A DNA stretch of 64,000 nucleotides, taken from contig NC_135789.1 of NCBI RefSeq assembly GCF_051106095.1, positions 24,547,764 to 24,611,763 of the forward strand, read 5' to 3'. Position numbers and translations under genes: made by a program. This stretch comes from Pogona vitticeps. Its lineage: Eukaryota > Chordata > Lepidosauria > Squamata > Agamidae. Under the pieces are notes generated by a model. It saw only the letters and a program-made list of their open reading frames with translations. It was not told where the DNA came from and made no database searches. This document shows positions 37,501 to 49,200 of this stretch, piece after piece; positions within the stretch are counted from its first letter, which is position 1, and each line of letters opens with the position of its first letter.

Positions 37501-39668
37501 CTAACTGTCTTTCAGTCCTGCCGTTCTCTCTATGCTCCCGCTTTGGAAGTGCTCGGCCTCCCTGCTGATCCTGCCAGGGCGAGCCATGCAGTGGTGGTGG
37601 CAGCGAGAGACTCTGTAGTGTTATTATCAAGCTCTCTCCAGGTATGGCTGTGAAGCCTGACCGCTAATACAATCTTCAGAGGCTCAGGCAAAGCACCGAG
37701 GTGACGTGTCACAAGTCAAGGCGTGGGGAGGGCTCCGCCAGAGGAGTCCTGTGTTGGGGGAAGCGTTTTGGGGGAGAGAGGCGAGGAGTAAAGGAGGAGA
37801 AACGGGGCAGAAACTAGACACAGGAGCCACAAGGCCCTCGCTGAAGAGCATCAGATATGGGCCAGTAATGCAGACTTTGCTTGGAGAACGAGGGGCAGGC
37901 TTCTGAAGCACTGAACTGCCCCTTGGCCTCCTGTAAAGGACCCACCAATCCACCCACGGTACACCTCTGAGAACCAACTCACTGAAGGAGCCCCTGGATG
38001 AAGAAAGACGGCCCCTTCTCTATACTGCCAAGGTTTCATTTAATATTACCTATGCAACCACACTTCTGCCTGCTGAGTTTTGACACCCCCAATATTTGGT
38101 TTGTACGACAGAAGGCACTTTTAATGAACACTGCATTTTGGAACCACGTGGAAGGGGGAGGGGGGCAGGGGGCAAAACCACAGTGATCTGCCTTTGGCTG
38201 CGGCGTCCCATTCCAAAACAGAATCCCAGCCTCTCATCCACTCCCAGCCCACGGCATCCGTTTCCTTCCCCTCTTTTCATACGATCCACGCCTTGCCCTG
38301 CCTGACTGGGCGAGCCCACCGGGCAGCCTCCGCTTGGTAAACCGCAGCTCTGAACTCCTCGGCCTGTACGGGCACAATCCGTGACAACGTCTTCTTGCGG
38401 AAGTGTCTCTTGGCATGAAGGGGACCTGCCCAGAGAGCAGCGAGATGCCCTTCTGGGGAGGCCCTTGGCTCCCTTCATTTCAAAGACCACGGCTCTGCAG
38501 CCTCCAAGCTCTGCTTCTCCAGTGCATCAGCCTGCCAGTTAAGTCACAAAGATCCAGTGTTGAAGCTGTAATTCTACACAGCAGCCTGAAACATATAAGA
38601 GCTCTCCTGTAATACTAGCATTGACTGTTCCAACAGGGGTTTCAAGCACAGGGCCCATTCTGCCACTCAGCACATGGTCTAGATTCCAAGGGAGGCCCTT
38701 CCACTCCAACATGCTGCAGCCACGCACCCCTCCCCGGTTTCCCCCCACGCCAAACACTCAGATTTGTGTCCTCAAGGAAGATCTTGGACCTCTGCCAAAG
38801 AGCTTCGCTGACTACTTGTCGGTACTGCACAGAAACTGTTCTTTTGCAATGCACGCACCTCGCCGCATCAAACTCCATTTCATTTAGATACGTTTTTTAC
38901 AAGAGAAGAAATCTTTAGCTGTAGAGCGAGGAGCCATTTCATCCTCCCTCCCACCCCTCCACCAGCTTTAGACGAAACATGAAATCTCCCATTGAGAAGA
39001 CAAAACAGTTCTTCAGGTCACTAACACTCCCAAACGAACCTGGCCGAATGGTGACGAGCTTCCCATTTCTCAAGGACGCACACCACTCTTCTGAGTGTTA
39101 TATACAAGGTTGGGGGGACTAAGTGTTCTTGTCGCATCTACTGTGGGTCATATCCCCTCAGCTACAAATGCGAATCGTGTATAACATGGCAGCCATTCCA
39201 TATGGTACCTATAAAGTTTGGAACAAATTAACCATTATCTCCCAGTCAGCTTCCCAAACTGGATTTACAGACAGACTGGAGATGTACTAAGCAAGTGTTA
39301 TCATACTTCAAACAGGGCAGCGGGTGCAGAAAATGAGAAGGAGTAAAGTTTACCACTCAGAACTCCTTCTAAGTAGAGTTAAAGCTTGTCTTTGCTGGCT
39401 CCGGGACTTCCTCGGGCGCTTCCTCAAGAGACGGAGCTTATCATCAGAAACTTTACCTAAGGGCCCCTTCCTTTTGATTCACTGCAATGGTGACATCAAG
39501 TTATGGTTTTCTTGGGGAAAGCATCTGATATGAAGAATTTTAAAAAAACCAATAATAATAATAACAACAATAATCATTCTTGTTTGCTTGCTTTTGGCTG
39601 TGAAATAAATCTTAAAACGGAAGCCAGGTCTTCAAAGACTGTCAGTGAAAAAATAGTTCATGGGGGAG

Positions 39669-42600
39669 TTAATCCTGTTTCGGGGGAAGCTGCCGTTTCC
39701 AGGCTTCGTTCAAGTAAACTAGTCGTTTGTAGTTGATGATAAAGAGAATGAAGTTCAGCAAGTACGTCAGGATGCAGACAAGGCAGAATTCCTTCAGCAC
39801 GAAATACAGGATGTAGGCCAGGTATAAGGATCCTATTACGGATGCAATGGAGGACATCATGAGGACTAGCGCCGCCACTGCACTCGCTGTCATACCTGGA
39901 AGAGGAAGAAGAGCGGTGACATCTGCTTTGTCATCTGCTGCTGTCTCACCCCCCCTCCTATCACCAACGAGAAGCACTTGTGTGCAACATGCTTAAGACA
40001 CCGCTTCCATTAGTTTGAGAATGTTCGAGGCTCATGTAAGAAAACACAGTTTGCTGTATCCAGAGCCTCTGAAGGTACTCCAACATGCAGTGGAGAAACA
40101 CAGTCAGGCTGAGGCTGCCACAGAAGCGCTGACTCCCGCAGAGAAAGGCACATACACAGGCTCTCCTGGCTGCTGCACTGCAGCTGTTTCCCCACAAGGA
40201 GGAGATGAGTAAGTCTTTCACACAGCATCTTCCTGTGGCATTCTGACAGCACAAGCAACCAGAGGCCAGTCTCTGGCCCCAGGTGCTTACACGCTGGAGG
40301 AGGACAGCAGGAAGAGCGGAACAGATACAGACAGTGAGAACAGGGAAAGTCAGGACTGCTGGGAAGCAGTGACGGATGGGGGTGTGGATGAAGATGAGGC
40401 AAACACCATCATGCACATGTAAAAGCAAGCCCACAAGGGTTAGAAACCAGAGACTGAGATAAAGTAACGTAACATCCTCTGGAGCAGGGTCAGGGAGTGC
40501 ATTTTGCTGAGTCCAATCTATAAATACAAGGTATGACCACCATCAACACCCTGGGGTGAAAAAAATCACTCTGCCTGATCGTGGAGAGCCTTCTGCAGCT
40601 CTGTTTGCAGATTTTCAGGCTTTACCACGAGTGAAGTGTGTGTGTGAGCCCCTGGCTCCAACCTTACATTCCTAAAAGGTGAATGGTCACCGATGGGAAA
40701 GGCAGCAATGAATACAGACTCTGAAATGGACACTAAAGACGTATTTGACCCAGAGGCTGACTGACCCTGAATACTCAGTGCAGAGGACTATGTTAATTAA
40801 AAGCATCCGGTGGAGTTTGATACTTACCAAGTAACATCTGTAGTATATAAAACACAAGGCCGAAGACGCTGTTCGGTTGGTTTATTGTACTGTCTTTTCC
40901 AAAAATAGAGCCAAGCAGGCCAAAACCTCGACCCCATCTGCAAGAGAGTGAACCAAAACATTTCATTGGGACAAAGTGGTTTCATCCATCTCCTGCTTCA
41001 GGGCGTCTGATACTCAGCAAAGCAGTTTTAAAAGAAGTCTTGCCCACAGAGTTCAATAATTATAAATGACATACATTATTCACACATACCCCAGAAATAT
41101 GATTAGAAGGAGACCTGTAGCACCTGAAGGGACCCCAAGGGTCATCTAGAGCAACCCCATAGTCATGCAGCAAATCCACAGCTAACACATCCCTGATAAG
41201 TAGTCATGCAACATCTGTTTAAAATCTCTAGCGAATGAGAATCTACCACCTTCCGAGCCAACCCATTCTACAGTCAAGAAGCTATTGTCAACAGGGGCGT
41301 GTCCAAATGTTCCATTCAAATTTCCTTTCCTGTAATTTGAATGCACTGATTTCGGTCCCAGCCTTCCAGAGGAGCAGGAAATAAGCTAGCTCCACCTGAA
41401 GATAACTGTCTTAATACTTCTCAGATCTTCACATCTGCAAGCTAAACTTACCAAAACTCCCTCAACTGTTTCTTGCACGGCTTGGTTTCCAGGTCCTTTA
41501 ACATCACAGTGACCCCCATCTCGATCCAGAAAGTGCAGATATTTCAGGTTAATGTAGCCATCATTTATATGGTCAAAAATCTCTGGAGATTCTCCCCAAT
41601 GCGCCCGCCCCTCCCATGCCACCAGCACACCAGCACGGTTGTTTGTGCAAACAAAACACAACCCTTTTCCACGGGACAGGCCAAGGAGGGTTCTCTGCAG
41701 AGGGCAGTAAGTGCAATATCCACGGAGAATGAAAGGAACATGTCAAGAAAAAATCCTGCGAGGAGCACCTCAAGGGAGAGCAATTGGAGAGTGTGGGTGC
41801 AGCCGGTGGCCAAGGAAGAGGGGTGGTCTAACCATGCCCTGAAATTTTGGGACAAGGCCTCCTCCCATGCTCGTTCCACAAGCTGCCTGCGGTTGATAAG
41901 ATAATTTCTAAGCAAAACAGCTTCAGTTGCCAAGAGGGTGTGTTCCCCAGTTCCATGCTAAAGCCTTCCTAAATGGTGCCAAGCTGGAAAAATGCCTGCA
42001 GCTAACACCCTGTGACTCAGCAGCCGCCGTCCTCCCCTATGCCCCCCCCCACAAAAAAAGGGGATCTGAGTCACGATGCCACTGGAATGCTTGGCAAAGA
42101 ATGCCCAAATTGGGCAAATAGGGAGCGGGCAATGTGACAAAGGAGAGCAGCTGGCCACAGAGGTAACCCAAGCCTCTGGCCATGCGAGACACAACTGGGC
42201 TTCTCTTTAACCCAGAGGTGTGCTATGAGAAGCCAAAGGGGGGCGGGGTATGTATGTTCAGCACGCAGTAGGCCATCCCCTACAACCCCAGCCTGGCTCA
42301 GGTATGGTGTTCTCATGGCAGGGGGCTTCTAGTTGGGTTCTCCACAATGCCTTCACCATGCAAAAAGCAGACATTCTGCCACCCCTGCAAAAAAACAAAC
42401 AAAAAACAAACAAAAAAACACAACTTGCCTTTCTGCAGTTGGCTGAGAATGCTCTCCTTACAGCTGCTGGCAATGCATGCCAAGAATTTATTTAACCCTC
42501 TAAGAACAGCAGAAAACTCCGTCTGTGTGCAACAGTGGCCTTCCAAGCTCTTCCACAGAAGCAGAGCTTGCAAAAGTGGCTTTGTGGATGAGAACACCAA

Positions 42601-43195
42601 ATCATGACAGCTAGAAGGTTCTGGAAACTCTCAACCAAAATAAAATAAAATAAAATAAAGGCAAACCTTCTCCCCATGCGTGTGCTCTGCTTCCTAGAAA
42701 CCTAACAGCCAGACTGGGAGACTTTTAAAATACTCTTTGGGTTTCTGGTGGAAAGAAATCTCTCTCATGGCACTTAGGGGCATCTGCTTTCCATACAAAT
42801 GATTCGAGGTCTGAGAGGTCAAAACATGCCAGGATACAGGATCCCAAAAGGATAAACCCCTTCTTCCCACTTGCGCTTGGTGAGCTGCAAACAGCCCTGC
42901 CGGACAAATGAAGGTCTTCACCACAAAATCTTGGGAGGGGTGTTGCTAGGTGGAAGAGACTATACTGTTGGCAGGGCTTGACTAACCGAGGGCTTGAATC
43001 GGCAGACAACGACAGCTAGTTGTTCAATAGCAACAAGAGAATCCCTCCCAAGCCCAAAAATCGTCCTATACCTTGATACACCCATGCCTCTGGATTAACT
43101 GCACAGACTCCATTCCCAAACCACACACAGGGAATTCCATTTTTAACTGAGATCACTCTGGCTCTGCCCTCAGGGGGTGGGAGATTCTCTCTCTC

Positions 43196-43233
<38 letters not shown>

Positions 43234-46200
43234 ACTCTCTCACACACTCACACACTCACACACTCACACACACACACACACACAAAGGCGAGGCCAAGAA
43301 TATGGTCTAAACATGCCAACTTTGCAAGCTCCCTCCAGGAAGATCTCACAGCGGAGAACGCTACTCTCTGCAAAAAGTTACACCCGGTATCCTCTCAATG
43401 CTCTGAGACAAGACTCACCACACAAGACTCAGGGCACACTCCAGGGGGGTACCATGGATTTCCATCAAACACTCACAGCGTGGCACTGCCTAACAGGCAT
43501 CACATAACCCTATATCCTTAGGGTGCCTTATATGACCACTTTTGTATGTTGCTGGGCTGCTCGCCTTCTGACTTGTGAAAGACTACACGCAGGGCAGAGA
43601 AGCCTAAGCCTGACCAGGACATGGATGCTTTAGAAAAGCTTGCCTCCTTGACATCTTACGAAACAAATGGCCAAGACAAAGGTAGCAGTGTTGATACAAA
43701 GCCTGGTTTGGTGGTTTGGCTGACCTAAATTTTCCCAGTGGTTTAGGCACTTTGCAACCACAGCCTTGCGGTTTAGTTTCTGAATGTGCCTCTGTGTGAA
43801 CCCAGGAAGGCTCAATGTGCCTCACAAGAATGCAGGCGAGGCCTTCAATAATCCTCAGCGGCCTTTGTAAGACAGGCCCATTTGAAGGAAAGCACTGCAG
43901 TAAATCTTCAATTTCTCTTGAAAGGAACTCCTTACCCCAGACCACAGGAAGAAGTGGCTGATGACGATCCACAACAGCATGCCCTTTAGGTCCTCAGATA
44001 ATTTCATTGTTATGAGGCAATTTAAAAATTGTGGATTGGTCTACAATGTTCATCTTCTCACTCTCAGCTACTGCTAAAACTTGTCTTTGGCAGTGCTCCC
44101 CTCTACACAATCCAAACTTGTTTCAGATTTATGCATTTGCGCCCGGTTTGAATATCTGTCCCTTGAGATGTTCTAAACTACCAGGTTATAAGAATAAAAA
44201 CACTACCAGATTGAGAGATGGAGAAAAGCATGAACATATGTCCAGTTCTGCCCTGCACCCATCATTTCGGGAGGATATGGATAACGTGGAATACGTCCAG
44301 AAGAGGGTGAAAGGTCTAGAAGCCAAGTCCTGTGGGTGGATTTTCAACGGAAGCTAGATTATCCCTCATTCATTCATTCATTCATTCATTTTATATCCCG
44401 CTCCAATTAGTGCCAAGGCCCTACTCTGGGAGATTACAACAAACAAAAACAAAACAAAAAATAAAGATGAAAAAAAGTGATCTGGCAGGGTTAGTGTGGA
44501 AAGCCTCTCTGAAGGCTTACCATCTTTAGTTGCCTCCTAAATATCAAAAGGGAGAGGGCTAGTCAGAGCTGCTCTGGAAGCTGGTTCCATAAGGGTGGAG
44601 CCACTGTGAAGAAGGCCCTACCTCTTGTAGAAAGACTTATGGGCCTCCTTCGGGGTGGCCACCCACAGGAGCCTTAATCATTTCCCAAAGATACTTCAGT
44701 TTACTGCATAAACAAGGGTTGACTCAGTAGTTCTTAACCTCTGTTACTCATGTGTTTTTGAACTGCAACTCCCAGAAACCCCAGCCAGCAGAGCTGGTGG
44801 TGAAGGCTTCTGGGAGTTGCAGTCCAAAAATATCTGAGTAACAAAGGTTAAGAACCAGTGGACTAGATGACCCCTGGGGATCCCAACCAACTCCACAGTT
44901 CAGCTCACCTTAGTGAGATTTTTCCCCACCCCTGACTTTCCCAAGTTCTGCTTGGGTGCTTCTACAGCAACATAATTCCCTTCCCACCTCATATTCTCAA
45001 ACTGTTTACACATTGCCTAATTTTCAACTAGGAGTCTAACAGAAACCACTGACTATGCACACATGTTTGCAATATTTGAAAAAGAAAAAAAACCCTGCAA
45101 ACTTTTGCAGTTTTACCCAATACCAGGAAATATTTCACCTGCAGACTACACAACTGCGTAAGACATTTTAACAAAAGTGGATGATGCCAAGTTTAAACAG
45201 GTGACCCCTCCTAACCCTCAACCAGTGATTAATGCATTTCTCCTTGGAAAAGTCCACGAATCTCATATTTACCAGTCTTTTCCCATCAGCCTATGGCAAA
45301 GAACCTTACCTTTGGACTGCCACATAAAGTAAGGTAGTACATATTGGTTCCTTCCCAGCTACAAAAAGAACAACCCACGTGAAGATTGAGAGTCCAGTCA
45401 CCTTTTTGGATTTATGCACAAGGCTAACTTCCTCGCCTCTTCTCCAACTTTTCTTTCATGCAAAGCTAGTGGAAATTTGAATTCACAAAGTTTTTGTAGG
45501 GTCAAGTATTTCCCACTTCTGTATTCTCGAAGGCTTTCACGGCCGGGATCCAATAGTTGTTGTAGGTTTTTCAGGCTGTTTGGTCGTGTTCTGAAGGTTT
45601 TTCTTCCTAACGTTTTGCCAGTCTCTGTGGCCATCATCTTCAAAGGACAGGAGTTATCTTCAGAGGACCTTCAGAACATGGCCAAACACAACCTACAACT
45701 ATTTCCCACTTTATTCATGTCCACCATGTTTCTGAAACACCTCCAGTTCTGACTCAGAGGAAAGTCACCTGATGCCATCCAAAAAGGTCAAGCAGGAACC
45801 CTGAGCAAACCCCATCTCCATCCAGTGCAACAAATGCTGCCTTAAGCTTCCTCTTCAAAAGTTACTGGGTTCAAACTCTAAGTCCTTCAGTCATGCTCTG
45901 CTAGTACTCAGCTTATCAGGATACAAAGCTTAAAGTCTGACACAACCAAGCAAAAAGGAATTATACGACTCAGGCCCCACATGAGATCCCCTATTTGTCC
46001 AGATGGCCACTTCTGCCCTTGCTCCCCATTTTAGATGGATATGGATAAGCTGGAACATATGTAGAAGAGGGTGACCAAGATGGTTAAAGGTGGTTGTGAG
46101 GATCTGCATACAGAAGGGGGAAAAATCACATTAAATCTTGAAAATAATGAATGTAGACATATTTATACACAAAATTAACCAAACATCTTTTCTTTATAAA

Positions 46201-49200
46201 ACCGTAAGTCAGGAAACAGTAAATAAGATCTTTCATTGATTCAGACAAACATACTTTGCTTCTTTCAAACAAACACAAAGCCTTCAAGAAAACCCACCCT
46301 GCTCGATCTGTATGGCTTTTCTATGCCCAGACTCCTAGAGGCATTCAAAAGCGACAAGAAGTTTTACAGCTTCCCAAATACTTCTGAAGCTCGGGGGTAA
46401 TAAGGTCAGGGAGGCTTCCATCTTTATTCAGTTGCCTGCACTTACCAAATCCAGGGCACTGCCAACAACCTTGGGTGCCCCTTCATCTCTCTCATAGGCA
46501 TCCTTCAGTCTCGAAAGACTATGGTAACATGCTCTGAACTGAGGAGTGTCCTCTCCAGAGCATGAAGCCTGGGTAAAGCCTTGGGTGCCCCTTCATAAAC
46601 CCCAAATAAAGAAACACAGAGTTAAACTCCTTTCAGATTTAAATGAGATGTCTCCAGGCTGCTGCCCCATCCTGGTGTGGTGTGGGGGAGTTGGACAGTC
46701 TTCCTAGGTTCTCACATGTCATGCCAATGCTTCAAGCAACCCCATCACCACCAGGCGTGTAAAACAATGGAATAAGGAGGGAGGGGAGGACACTAGCAGA
46801 AAAGGAAAGATGGTTCAGTCTGCAAGGGATGGTGACCTAGCAAGAAATAGGGTTGGAAAATCATCACATCACCTGGCTAGCCAACAGAGCTCTGAGCAAA
46901 ACTGAAGGATCACATTATGCAGATTGCAATTCCTTTGAACCCTAATCAGCACTCCCAACAGTGAGCAGCAGAGAAGCTGCAGTCTGACTGCAATCTACGG
47001 AGAGCCAGAAACTATCCACTCTGATATTATTGAAACACTGAAAGAAGAAGGCTTTACCAGCTTTTACCTGAAACATTACTCTGTGTGAGTCAGTGTGGCA
47101 CTACTCCCTAGGGAAGCCACCTTGATGCCATTCAGCCACGAAACTCAGTGGGTGACCTCTCCATCTGATCTACCTCACAAGGGTGGTGTGAAGATAGTGG
47201 AGAAGAGGAGAAATACAAATGCTACCTTGAAATATTTTGTTCAAGGAAATAACAAGGTTTGTACTCAGACTCAACAGGAACAGAGATCAGCCCAGAATCC
47301 AGGCAACACACGAAGAGGCCCTGCCCTACGTTCAATCACTGTGAAGCTAAAATGCATGGCTTCCTCCTGAACCTGGAGGAATAATAATATCTTGCATTTA
47401 TGGGTGTGGCAGAAATATTTTCCTAATCGTTAAGTCAACACGACAAATATGAAGAGTGCAATCTTGAGACTCTGGACCATCCAACAGTGAACCGTTTGAT
47501 GAAAGCCTTTCACACACTTAAGATTTCCTCATAAATCTTATGGTGTATAGCAAGCCCTGTGTCTATGACAACCATCACCTCCAATTAGTTTGTTTTACAA
47601 CCATGCCAAAAATCTTCAGAGTGGATGGGATGGGTGGTAAACTGTTTTAGAGGGCCTTGAGACACATGATCAGCAAAAGCCCCCGTCAGCTGATTCTTCC
47701 ACTCCAAAAACCCTTCTGGATCACTTCTGACAAGAGAAAGGAAGAAAAGCTGAATTGTTTAGAATGTGGGTGCAACTGTAGATTCAAGGCAAACAGCTCA
47801 GGGCCTTTCTAGCACACCAGACTAAAAGTAGGCAGGACTGCAGAGTGCATATGAAATGACAGCTGATCTCTGTACTTCTTGTCAAAAGTAAAACTGAGAA
47901 ATGAATCATTGCTCCCTTTCAAAGTATGGGATACAACTTGCAAAAAGGGTCCAAAGTCTTACGGATATGAACTATGCCAATCCTAGAGCACACACAGCAC
48001 CCATATGAGACAAACATTGGATCCAGAACTTTGGAAAACATCTGCAGAGTTGGCCCTGGCTATTCTTTGCAGCAACAAACTTCAAAATTTTGACACAAAC
48101 TCCATAGGAAGTAGCAGCCACACAACATCCAACAGCACTGGATGGCTTTCTCATGCCTCACTTCATGTTCCCTGGAGACTCCTTTTATCACTTAATTTCT
48201 TTACTAATATGATTGTGGGAAGTGTTCATAGTGTGCATACAAAGGCTGCTGCATCTGTTTATAGTAAAACATATTCCTTGATGCTTCCAGGGTTAAGGTG
48301 CTTAACATTTCTCTTAAACTGGTAAGACTTCTTTCCTGCTGGCCCTAGGGTCGGAGAAATGAAGCCCTCCAGGTGTTATGGGACCTCCCGGCCGTCCTTC
48401 TTAGTGGTTTTTTGGGCTTGGGCAAAAAGTTACACTCACATCCTCCTGGTAGATTTCTCATAAGAAACTAGTTGGTTCTGATCCAGTGTTGATCTTTTTC
48501 TTTCTTAGAACTGAGGGGAACTGCAGTTGAGAAGGGGCTGCAGTTCAGTCACAGAGCACATGCTTTGTGTATGGGATAAAAAAATCCCAGTTTCCTTCCC
48601 CATCAGGACCTCCAGGCTGAGCTAAGAAAAGGTCCTGTCTGAATGCCGCCTGGAGAGCTACAGGTCACTGTTAGCAACACTGGGATAGCCAGACCAAGGA
48701 CATGAATCAGTAGAAGGCAGCCTCCAATGTTTGTTCCCTCTTGAAGGCTGGACTTCGCCCACACCTCCCTAAACAATCTACTGCAGCAAGATCTCCTTTT
48801 CTAACAACCACAGAAGAGAGCTAAACTCAGTCTTAGTCCTTGTAAACATATTGTTGTGAAGAGCTCTTTCTTTTCCTCCCAGTGTCCTAATTTCTACAAA
48901 CTGTTGCCTCAGTTCATTTAAAGAGGGTCACTAGGTGTCATCAGACCTCTCACTGTGTTCTGATTCATGAAACCCACAGAGTCAGAAAGACAGCGAAAGC
49001 CTGAAAGGCCTCACATGAAGTCAGTGCAACCTCGCTCCATGCTTCTCCTTCTCTGCTTCCTTCTTGCTCTCATCCACTACCACACCCCGTCCTCCAAAAA
49101 CACTCCAGCCTTCATCCACCTAAGCATAGTCACATTGCTGGCACAGAACAGCCTCTCCACCATCACTGTCATCAACTTATCCAGGAGCCCAAAATGCTCG

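Larger units (their letters stand above)
34450..39668 (-). other. VKORC1L1: Probable long 3' UTR of VKORC1L1
   Basis: No further coding exon is recognised between the VKORC1L1 stop codon and a minus-strand AATAAA (TTTATT at 34474-34479 on the plus strand). Mammalian VKORC1L1 has a multi-kilobase 3' UTR, so most of this 5.2 kb is probably transcribed tail. It holds short GA, CA and TA microsatellites (35579-35603, 36551-36568, 36751-36767) and few recognisable transposons, which fits a UTR. Its extent is inference. Confidence 0.45.

Noticed and set aside
41386-41933. Overlapping frames of 91-143 codons in VKORC1L1 intron 1
   Set aside because: No recognisable domain, no splice context, and neighbouring sequence is repeat-rich.
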